Below, piece after piece: positions 24,256-34,029 of a stretch of 64,000 nucleotides of DNA. The notes beneath the pieces were generated by a model that saw only the letters and a list, made by a program, of their open reading frames with translations, did no database searches and had not been told where the DNA came from. The DNA comes from Siphonodentalium dalli (taxonomy: Eukaryota; Mollusca; Scaphopoda; Gadilida; Siphonodentaliidae): NCBI GenBank assembly GCA_032622095.1, contig CP136061.1:92357845-92421844 (forward strand), given 5' to 3'. A program made the position numbers and the translations under genes. Positions within the stretch are counted from its first letter, which is position 1; the number at the start of each line of letters is the position of its first letter.

Positions 24256-24545
24256 TGTGCCCCACAATATATCAGCCTGTACTCCGGAAACCCCGCACAC
24301 TATATCTAATAATATAGTTTGTTTAGGTAAATACTATGTAGAATCGCCTCATTGTGGGTCGATAATGTGCTAAAATTAGCGAGTTTTAGTCACACTGTCA
24401 ACTCACAATGAGGCGATTCTGAGCGGATTATGTGCTGGCAATGACGTGCTCGCTGTGGTCCGTATCATAACACAGAATAAAGGACATGAGCCCATTATTT
24501 GCTTATTTCAGAATCAAATAATCACAGTATGCACCCATTTCACAT
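24256..24545 (-). mobile_element. ~300-bp palindromic-core MITE, copy 2 (inverted)
   Basis: On the minus strand: GTGATTATTTGATTCTGAAA, AGAATCGCCTCATTGTGAGT, then its inverse ACAATGAGGCGATTCT, and GTGCGGGGTTTCCGGAGTAC. The two halves of the core (about 24350-24420) pair well. Same family as 19569 and 52885. Confidence 0.7.
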
Positions 24546-24860
24546 TATCGGTCGATTATGTGCGTAACTGTGCAAGGCTATGTTTAATATATTCGTTCAA
24601 TAATTTGCGGTTGAATGAGGCTGTTCTAAAAATGTTTAAAGTGGTTGTTGGTGTGGCTGCTGAAATGGCTGCTGGTGTGGCTGTTTGGCTTTAGTGCTCT
24701 GAGCTTCTCCAAAACGCGACCACGGCCGTGTCGGTGGGATTTTAGAGTTATATACGAAATTTGAGCTCAATCGGAACACGCGTTTTGGATTCCATGAATT
24801 ACACATATACACACACATATATATATACGTAGTTCTCAAATTATATAGTAGACTAGCCGA
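24546..24860 (+). repeat. Module R, copy 3, with unassigned left flank
   Basis: From about 24690 the sequence matches module R (GAGCTTCTCCAAAACGCGAC, TATATACGAAATTTGAGCTC) and ends at a GACTAGC junction. The left 140 bp is unassigned and includes a short GGCTGCTGAAATGGCTGCTG direct repeat. Confidence 0.6.
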
Positions 24861-25727
24861 TGAGCACGACGTTGTCCGGGTTATTCAAAAACCAAATTTT
24901 AAGTCGATAGCTCTACCCGTTTCCGAGATCTGGTCTGCGCATGCGCGAAGCTGGCGTCGCACGGGCTCGGCGACCCGATACAATTCGTATCCGGGGCAAG
25001 ATACATTCACATACCAAATTTCAAGTCGATAGCTCTACCCATTTCCGAGATCTGGTCGGCACATGCGCGAAGCTGGCGTCGCACGGGCTCGGCGACCCGA
25101 TAAAATTCGTATTCGCGGCAAGATACATTCCGATAGCAAATTTCAAGTCGATAGCTCTACCCGTTTCCGAGATCTGGTCTGCGCATGCGCGAAGCTGGCA
25201 TCGAACGGGCTCGGCGACCCGATACAATTCGTAACTGGGACAAGATACATTCAAATACCAAATTTCAAGTCGATAGCTCCACCCATTTCCGAGATCTCGT
25301 CTGCGCATGCGCGAAGCTGGCATCGCACGGGCTCGGCGACCGATAAAATTCGTATCCGGGACAGGATACATTCACATAGCAAATTTCAAGTCGATAGCTA
25401 CACCCGTTTCCGAGATCTCGTCTGCGCATGCGCGAATCTGGCATCGCACGGGCTCGGAGACCCGAAAAAATTCGTATCCGGGGCAAGGTACATTCACATA
25501 GCAAATTTCAAGTCGATAGCTCCACCCTTTTCCGTGATCTTGTCTGCGCATGCGCGAAGCGGGCGCCGCACGGGCTCGCCAATACGACAAAGTCGACCGC
25601 CTGGTCAAATCACACACACGTACCAAGTTTCGTCCCGATCGGTCGAGAATCGTAGATTTGTATAAATGACAGACAAACAAACAGACAGACAAACAGACAG
25701 AGGTCTTCAAAATATATATGAGACTAG
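24855..25727 (+). repeat. 122-bp array B plus CAGACAAA tail
   Basis: A CCGATGAG head, about six 122-bp units, then a distinct tail: GCCAATACGACAAAGTCGAC, AAGTTTCGTCCCGATCGG, GAATCGTAGATTTGTATAAA, a run of CAGACAAA repeats, and GAGGTCTTCAAAATATATAT before the next GACTAGC. Array plus tail looks like one unit of a head-to-tail chain. Confidence 0.85.
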
Positions 25728-26473
25728 CAGGTGGACCCGACTTCGTCCGGGCTGTTTCCCCTCTGCTTTTATTTGAATTGCGCGATTTGACTTGAATTGT
25801 CCATTTTGAAGGTCAAGGTCAGGTGGGGCACGATTTGACCCGTCCAAAAGACTGCCCGGACAAAAGTACCCTTCGAAATCCATCCGGTTTTACCCGATTT
25901 GACCTTGAATTGATCATTTTGACGGTCAAGGTCAGGTCGGGGTCACGATTTGACCCGTCCAAAACACTCCGTGGACAAAAGTAACCCTATATGTCATATT
26001 TCGTGGAAATCCCATCAAAATTCGCGATGTGACCTTGAATTGATCCGATTTCAAGGTCGAGATCACGCGGACGGGCAAATGAATATGCATATGAGACTCC
26101 CCATACGAAAGTACTCCCACATACCAAGTTTCATCGAAATCCCGTGATATTCGGGCGTTTGACCTTGAAATGACCCGATTTCAAGGTCAAGGTCACGTCG
26201 AACGGGCAAATTAATAGGTTTATGCCACTCCCCGACCGAAGATACCCCCACATACCAAATTTCATCGAAATATCGTGATATTCGGGCGTTTGACCTTGAA
26301 ATTACCCGATTTCAAAGTCAAGGTCACGTCGCACGGGTAAACCAATAGGCCTATGTCACCCACGGCCGAAAATACCCCCACATACCAAGTTTAATCGAAA
26401 TCGGGTGGGCCGTTTTCGAGTTTATCGCCAACACCCATACACAGACACACAGACACACAGATCTTCCAAAACG
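25728..26473 (+). repeat. AGGTCA-rich tandem block 1, five units of 113-131 bp
   Basis: It opens AGGTGGACCCGACTTCG with a CCCG/CGGG hairpin. Units share TTTGACCTTGAA, GATTTCAAGGTCAAGGTCAC and, in the later units, ACATACCAAGTTTCATCGAA. TCAAGGTCA, the extended half-site of ERR/NR5A nuclear receptors, occurs about six times. The block ends with ACACAGACACACAGATCTTCC. Confidence 0.85.
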
Positions 26474-27128
26474 ATGAGACCGACGTGGTCCGGGCTATTC
26501 AAAAACCAAATTTCAAGTCGATAGCTCCACCTGTTTCCGAGATCTGGTCAATAGCTCCACCTGTTTCCGAGATCTCGTCTGCGCATGCGCGAAGATGGCG
26601 TCGCACGGACTCGGCGACCGGATAAAATTCGTATCCGGGGCAAGATACATTCACATACCAAATTTCAGGACGATAGCTCCACCCGTTTCCGAGATCTCGT
26701 CTGCGCATGCGCGAAGCTGGCGTCGCACGGGCTCGGCGACCCGATAAAATTCGTATCCGGGGCAAGATACACACACATAGCAAATTTAAAGTCGATAGCT
26801 CCACCCGTTTCCGAGATCTCGTCTGCGCATGCGCGAATCTGGCATCGCACGGGCTCGGAGACCCGAAAAAATTCGTATCCGGGGCAAGGTACATTCACAT
26901 AGCAAATTTCAAGTCGATAGCTCCACCCTTTTTCGTGATCTTGTCTGCGCATGCGCGAAGCGGGCGCCGCACGGGCTCGCCAATACGACAAAGTCGACCG
27001 CCTGGTCAAATCACACACACGTACCAAATTTCGTCCCGATCGGTCGAGAATCGTAGATTTGTATAAATGACAGACAAACAAACAGACAGACAAACAGACA
27101 GAGGTCTTCAAAATATATATGAGACTAG
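26474..27128 (+). repeat. 122-bp array C plus tail
   Basis: Head CGATGAGACCGACGTGG, an unusual internal repeat of GAGATCTGGTCAATAGCTCC, then four units and the CAGACAAA tail. It is a near copy of sequence about 1,401 bp to its left (tail) and right (head). Confidence 0.85.
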
Positions 27129-27874
27129 CAGGTGGACCCGACTTCGTCCGGGCTGTTTCCCCTCTGCTTTTATTTGAATTGCGCGATTTGACTTGAATTG
27201 TCCATTTTGAAGGTCAAGGTCAGGTGGGGCACGATTTGACCCGTCCAAAAGACTGCCCGGACAAAAGTACCCGTCGAAATCCATCCGGTTTTACCCGATT
27301 TGACCTTGAATTGATCATTTTGACGGTCAAGGTCAGGTCGGCGTCACGATTTGACCCGTCCAAAACACTCCGTGGACAAAAGTAACCCTATATGTCATAT
27401 TTCGTGGAAATCCCATCAAAATTCGCGATGTGACAATTGAATTGATCCGATTTCAAGGTCGAGATCACGTCGGACGGGCAAATGAATATGCATATGAGAC
27501 TCCCCATACGAAAGTACTCCCACATACCAAGTTTCATCGAAATCCCGTGATATTCGGGCGTTTGACCTTGAAATGACCCGATTTCAAGGTCAAGGTCACG
27601 TCGAACGGGCAAATTAATAGGTTTATGCCACTCCCCGACCGAAGATACCCCCACATACAAAATTTCATCGAAATACCGTGATATTCGGGCGTTTGACCTT
27701 GAAATTACCCGATGTCAAGGTCACGTCGCACGGGCAAACCAATAGGCCTATGTCACCCACGGCCGAAAATACCCCCACATACCAAGTTTAATCGAAATCG
27801 GGTGGGCCGTTTTCGAGTTTATCGCCAACACCCATACACAGACACACAGACACACAGATCTTCCAAAACGATGA
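27129..27874 (+). repeat. AGGTCA-rich tandem block 2
   Basis: Near-identical to block 1 at an offset of about 1,401 bp, with a few small indels, one of which removes an AAGGTCA repeat near 27715. Confidence 0.85.
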
Positions 27875-29021
27875 GACCGACGTGGTCCGGGCTATTCAAA
27901 AACCAAATTTCAAGTCGATAGCTCCACCCGTTTCCGAGATCTGGTCACTAGCTCCACCCGTTTCCGATATCTCGACTGCGCATGCGCGAAGATGGCGTCG
28001 CACGGGCTCGGCGACCGGATAAAATTCGTATCCGGGGCAAGATACATTCACATACCAAATTTCAGGACGATTGCTCCACCCGTTTCCGAGATCTCGTCTG
28101 CGCATGCGCGAAGCTGGCGTCGCACGGGCTCGGCGACCCGATAAAATTCGTATCCGGGGCAAGATACACTCACATAGCAAATTTTAAGTCGATAGCTCCA
28201 CCCGTTTCCGAGATCTCGTCTGCCCATGCACGAAGCTGGCGTCGCACGGGCTCGGCGACCCGATAAAATTCGTATTCTGGGCAAGATACATTCACATAGC
28301 ACATTTCAAATCGATAGCTCCACCCGTTTCCGAGATCTCGTCTGCGCATGCGCGAAGCTGGCGTCGCACGGGCTCGGCGACCCGATAAAATTCGTATCCG
28401 GGGCAAGATACACTCACATAGCAAATTTTAAGTCGATAGCTCCACCCGTTTCCGAGATCTCGTCTGCCCATGCACGAAGCTGGCGTCGCACGGGCTCGGC
28501 GACCCGATAAAATTCGTATACTGGGCAAGATACATTCACATAGCACATTTCAAATCGATAGCTCCACCCTTTTCAGAGATCTCGTCTGCGCATGCGCGAA
28601 GCTGGCGTCGCACGGGCTCGGCGACCCGATAAAATTCGTATCCGGGGCAAGATACACTCACATAGCAAATTTTAAGTCGATAGCTCCACCCGTTTCCGAG
28701 ATCTCGTCTGCCCATGCACGAAGCTGGCGTCGCACGGGCTCGGCGACCCGATAAAATTCGTATCCTGGGCAAGATACATTCACATAGCAAATTTCAAGTC
28801 GATAGCTCCACCCGTTACCGAGATCTCGTCTGCGCATGCGCGAAGCGGGCGCCGCACGGGCTCGCCAATACGACAACGTCCACCGCCTGGTCAAACTACA
28901 CACACGTACAAAGTTTCGTCCCGATCGGTCGAGAATCGTATATTTGTATAAATGACAAACAAACAAACAGACAAACAGATAGACAAACAGACAGAGGTCT
29001 TCAAAATATATATGAGACTAG
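27875..29021 (+). repeat. 122-bp array D with 244-bp higher-order repeat
   Basis: Eight units follow a head like that of array C. From about 28104 to 28836 units alternate between GCGCATGCGC and a variant GCCCATGCAC, so three nearly identical 244-bp dimers are present. The array ends with the CAGACAAA tail and a GACTAGC junction. Confidence 0.9.
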
Positions 29022-29637
29022 CCGATGAGCCCGACGTTGTCCGGGCTATTCAAAAACCAAATTTCAAGTCGATAGCTCCACCCGTTTCCGAGATCTGGTC
29101 TGCGCATGCGCGAAGCTGGCGTCGCATGGGCTCGGCGACCCGATATAATTCGTATACGGGGCAAGATACATTCACATACCAAATTTCAAGTCGATAGCAC
29201 CACCCGTTTCCGAGATCTCGTCTGCGCATGCGCGCAGATTGGGCCGCACGGGATCGGGACCCGATAAAAGTCGTATCCGGGGCAAGATACATTCACATAG
29301 CAAATTTTAAGTCGATAGCTCCACCCGTTTCCGAGATCTCGTCTGCGCATGCGCGAAGATTGAGCCGCACGGGGTCGTCGACCCAATAAAAGTCGTATCC
29401 GGGGCAAGATACAATCACATAGCAAATTTCAAGTCGATAGCTCTACCCGTTTCCGAGATATCGTCTGCGCATGCGCTGCACGGGCGTCGCACGGGCTCAA
29501 CAGTACGACAACGGCCACCGCCTGGTCAAACTACACACACGTACCAAGTTTCGTCCCGATCGGTCGAGAATCGTAGATTTGTATTAATGACAAACAGACA
29601 GACAGACAGACAATGGTCTTCAAAATATATATGAGAC
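29022..29637 (+). repeat. 122-bp array E plus tail
   Basis: Head, four units and tail. Units 2 and 3 carry GATTGGGCCGCACGG / GATTGAGCCGCACGG variants, so this copy is more diverged than D. Confidence 0.85.
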
Positions 29638-30150
29638 TAGCCGATGAGCCCGACGTTGTCCGCGCTATTCAAAAACCAAATTTCAAGTCGATACCTCCAC
29701 CCGTTTCCGAGATCTGGTCTGCGCATGCGCGAAGCTGGCGTCGCACGGGCTCGGCGACCCGATAAAATTCGTATCCGGGGCAAGATACATTCACATAGCA
29801 AATTTCAAGTTGATAGCACCACCCGTTTCCGAGATCTCGTCTGCTCATGCGCGAAGCTGGCGTCGCACGGACTCGGCGACCCGATAAAATTCGTATCCGG
29901 GGCAAGATACATTCACATAGCAAATTTCAAGTCGATAGCTCCACCCGTTTCCGAGATCTCGTCTGCGCATGCGCTACACGGGCGTCGCACGGGCTCGCCA
30001 ATACGACATCGACGACCGCCTGGTCAAACTACACACACGTACCAAGTTTCTTCCCGATCGGTCGAGAATCGTAGATTTGTATAAATGACAAACAAGCAAA
30101 CAGACAAACAGACAGACAAACAGACAGAGGTCTTCAAAATATACAATAGA
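29638..30150 (+). repeat. 122-bp array F plus tail
   Basis: Head, three units and tail; one palindrome is changed to GCTCATGCGC. The end reads CTTCAAAATATACAATAGATT, so the usual GACTAGC junction is altered or lost here. Confidence 0.85.
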
Positions 30151-30814
30151 TTGGCAGATTCCAGTAGCTTTATAACGGTATATTTGGGGAGAAATCTGAT
30201 GCTATATTCGTGATTATCTGGGATGATTTCGGTATATACCGAAGGTATACTGTAAAAACAAAGCGCGCCATCCGTGCTCGCAGGGTTGGTCAGAAACATG
30301 ACAATTTTAATTTTTAAATTATTTATTTTTTAATATTAATTTAATGTTTTTGAAATTTGCTCGCAGGGTTGGTCAGAAACATGACAATTTTAATTTTTAA
30401 ATTATTTATTTTTTAATATTAATTTAATGTTTTTTAAATTTAATTTATGTTTTTCAAGTCGATAGCTCCACCCGTTTCCGAGATCTCGTCTGCGCATGCG
30501 CTGCACGGGCATCGCACGGGCTCGCCAATACGACAACGACGACCACCTGGTCAAACTACACTCACGTACCAAGTTTCGTCCCGATCGGTCGAGGTGTTGG
30601 TATCTGATGCAAAAGACGAAATTGTGAGTGTTGGTTTGTAACCGGGATTTCTGAGAAGCATTATGCCTATATCCAATCTAACTACCCCCCCCCTAAAGCC
30701 CTGACATAAGTGTCATACATACGATAACAATGATGTTGTAAGAGTACTATGGCATCCAATAAATCACCCCGCATAGGAAACCACTCAATGTTCCCGTATA
30801 TCTCTCTGCAGATG
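30151..30814 (+). repeat. 78-bp direct duplication and a fragment of the 122-bp repeat
   Basis: GCTCGCAGGGTTGGTCAGAA starts twice, about 78 bp apart (near 30280 and 30358). At 30452-30595 one 122-bp unit and the start of its tail follow. The rest (30600-30814) holds nothing recognised. Confidence 0.7.
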
Positions 30815-31060
30815 CTAATAACGTTGAATGGTAAACAGACGCTCTTTATAGCGATGCGTCAAAAACAGACGCTCATTAAATTATCACTTGATTAACCACC
30901 ACAGTGCCGTTTTTTTGTGACTGAGATTGAAGAACGGGTGCTGTGAGCTTCTCCAAAACGCGACCACGGCGGTGTCCGTGGAATTTTACCCTTAGATAGG
31001 AAGTTTGAACTCAATCGAGCCAGCCATTTTCGATTCTATGAAGTACACACATACATCTCA
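30815..31060 (+). repeat. Module R, copy 4
   Basis: AACAGACGCTCTTTATAGCG through CGATTCTATGAAGTACACAC. It ends at the inverted array that follows instead of at a GACTAGC junction. Confidence 0.6.
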
Positions 31061-31570
31061 TGAATAGTTTGAAGACCTCTAGCTGTCTGTTTGTATGTAT
31101 GTTTGTCTGTCATTAATACAAATCTACGATTCTCGACCGATCGGGAGGAAACTTGGTACGTGTGTGTAGTTTGACTAGGCGGTGGACGTTGTCGTATTGC
31201 TGAGCCCGTGCAACGCCAGCTTCGCGCATGCGCAGACGAGATCTCGGAAACGGGAGGAGCTATCGACTTGAAATTTGCTATGTAAATGTATCTTGCCCCG
31301 GATAAGAATTTTATCGGGTCGCCGAGTCCGTGCGACGCCAGCTTCGCGCATGCGCAGACGAAATCTCGGAAACGGGTGGAGCTATCGACTTGAAATTTGC
31401 TATGTGAATGTATCTTGCCCCGGATACGAATTGTATCGGGTCGCCGAGTCCGTGCGACGCCAGCTTCGCGCATGCGCAGGCCAGATCTCGGAAACGGGTG
31501 GAGCTATCGACTTTAAATTTGGTTTTTGAATAGCCCGGACAACATCGGGCTCATCGGCTAGTCTATTATA
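31061..31570 (-). repeat. 122-bp array G, inverted, with tail and head
   Basis: Read on the minus strand: GACTAGCCGATGAGCCCGA head, three units with GCGCATGCGC, then the tail ending in CAGACAAACATACATAC-like repeats. It is the only array of this type in reverse orientation. Confidence 0.85.
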
Positions 31571-32400
31571 TATTTTGGAAGATCTGTTTGTGTGTTTGTG
31601 TGTGTGAAGGTGTGTGTGTGTGTGTGTGAAATCGATGAACTCGAAAACGGTCGACAAGATTTCGATGAAACTTGGTATGTGGGAGTATTTTCGGCCGGGT
31701 GTGACATAGGCCTATTGATTTTTAGATCCGAGGTCAACTTTTCACGTGCCGAGGCCAAATCTGTTTTTACGCTGTGTTATGGGACTTTCATTTGAGTTCG
31801 GTGCTTACAAATCGATTCTAAACAGCGCGAATAATAAAATGCAAGTCATAATAATGACACTGTGAGAATCTTTCGTGTTTCCTCTTTTCATCGATATATA
31901 ATGCGTATGTATCCGTTTTTGTTATCTGCCTCAATTATCAAGAAGAAGTGGTAATATCTTCCATCAGGATAAAAACAATGCGTAACTTATATGACGTCGT
32001 TAGAGGTCATAACGTTAGATCACGTTAACGCTTAACAGGCCGATGCATTTGACTGTTTCAGATGTCTTGCCGATATCTCGGGCACCGATCATAATTTATC
32101 TTTACGTTGAAACTTGATAATTAATGAGCGTTTGTATATGAGGCGCTTTTATATACTTGAGTGGAAATCAAATCGGGTTAAACTGGCGGATTTTTACGGA
32201 CGAAATTTGATGCATAGGGTATCTCGGTATCCGCTGGGCCGATTTTCCGGTATCCGCTGGGCCGATTTCCACCATTTTTGGGGTGTTGGTGTTTGACCCT
32301 ACCTGACCTTGACCTTCAAAATGATCAATTCAAGGTCAAAGCCCGGACGAAGTCGGGTCACCTTCTAGTATATATATATATACGGAAGTCTCAATATATA
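31571..32400 (-). repeat. Inverted remnant of an AGGTCA-rich block, interrupted by unknown sequence
   Basis: 31571-31760 is the inverted end of the AGGTCA-rich type (ACCAAGTTTCATCGAAATC on the minus strand) with a (TG)n run. 32290-32370 is its inverted start, with GGTCAAGGTCAGGTAGG and the ACCCGACTTCGTCCGGGC head. The 530 bp between (31761-32290) is unassigned. Confidence 0.65.
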
Positions 32401-33375
32401 TAGTACAGGCTAGCAGGTTAGCCCGCCACTGGCGGCGTTGTCCGAAACATGACATTTGTTTTCGCCTTTCAATGAGTTAATCTTGCCTTTTTAAGAGAAA
32501 TTATTGTACCCTCCCTAAAAGAGGTATGATTTAAGGTACATCGGGCGGAAAAAAACGGACCCGATGATGTCGATGTTGTTGGCATTCAGGGCTTCGGATC
32601 GTTGTTGTTGGCATCACGGCTCGGGGCTGCCCGAAAAATATCACATTGCCGTATAGGGAAAATAGGATTGCGTGTATTTAGTAATTTTAACTAATTATTT
32701 TCTCGCCAACAATGTCGTTGTTGTTGATATTTACGGCTTGGGGACTATTTTCTCGCCAACAATGTCGTTGGCGTTCACGGTTTGGGGCAGTGGAAGTCCC
32801 GTCAGATTCGGGACGTATCGCAGTGCATCGAATGCACTTAAATTTCAGCAGCCATATTGTTGTTGGCATTCAGGGCTTCGGGTCGTTGTTGTTGGCATCA
32901 CGGCTCCCCGAAAAATCTCACATTGCCGAAAAGGGAAAATAGGATTGCGTGTATTTAGTAATTTTAAGTAATTATTTTCTCGCCAACAATGTCGTTGGCG
33001 TTCACGGTTTGGGGCAGTGGAAGTCCCGTCAGATTCGGGACGTATCGCAGTGCGTCGAATTCACTTGAATTTCAGCAGCCATATCGTTGTTGGCATTCAG
33101 GGCTTCGGGTCGTTGTTGTTGGCATCACGGCTCCCCGAAAAATCTCACATTGCGAAAAGGGAAAATAGGATTGCGTGTATTTAGTAATTTTAACTAATTA
33201 TTTTCTCGCCAACAATGTCGTTGTTGTTGATATTTACGGCTTGGGGGCTATTTTCTCGCCAACAATGTCGTTGGCGTTCACGGTTTGGGGCAGTGGAAGT
33301 CCCGTCAGATTCGGGACGTATCGCAGTGCGTCGGATTCACTTAAATTTCAGCAGCCATATAGCTGCGTCAGTTAG
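32401..33375 (+). repeat. Tandem repeat, three units of 226-278 bp
   Basis: It opens with the AGGTTAGCCCGCC head. AGGATTGCGTGTATTTAG recurs near 32663, 32941 and 33167. Units contain TCTCGCCAACAATGTCGTTG, GTTTGGGGCAGTGGAAGTCC and GGCATTCAGGGCTTCGG; units differ by an internal ~52-bp duplication. Confidence 0.85.
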
Positions 33376-34029
33376 CAGGAATTGTGGTGTGTAAGTTTAT
33401 ACTTAAAAATCTGAATGTTTCGGAAATAGACTAAGATTTTCAGCCGTAACAAAAAATGTATACATCAGAAAATGTCAATTCTATATTTTGCGAGGTATTA
33501 GCAAGTTTTGGCTCAATGGGTTTAGCAGTTTGAAGTGAATATGGATATAAAAATATACATATACAGATATAACAAAATGTAGAGTTACTCCTCTTGGATC
33601 GCGATCGAATATCAACCCGATTAACCCCCGCCGTGTTTGCGGTAATTTTATTGATTGGGAGTGGAGAATAAGTGATCAGAGCTTGTCCAAAATGCGACGT
33701 CGGCGATCCCCGTGGGTTTTTACGCTTATATACGAAATTTGAGCTCAATCCGTCCAGGCGTTTTCGATTCCATGACGTACCCACACACATATATACACAC
33801 ATATATATACGGAAGTCTCAAAATATATATGTAGACTAGCACTCAAATCTTTCTGAATCTTTGAGTTTAATCAACTGATCGTTTATAATTATGTGATATT
33901 ATTAACAAGTGTTTCCTTACCCACATATTTATGTTAATTTTTTCTATAAAATGGTTGAATGTTCGAGTAAATATGAATTGATTAGAAGATAGTTTTCTAA
34001 GACGCCATTTTGGATAATATTCATCGACA
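33376..34029 (+). repeat. Module R, copy 5, with unassigned flanks
   Basis: About 33600-33840 matches module R and ends AAAATATATATGTAGACTAGC. 33376-33599 and 33841-34029 show nothing recognised. Confidence 0.55.

Noticed and set aside
25063-31529. Many Arg/Ala-rich open frames of 60-200 codons
   Set aside because: They are translations of the 122-bp repeat in several frames. 122 is not a multiple of 3, so the frame rotates between units, and they carry no coding signal.
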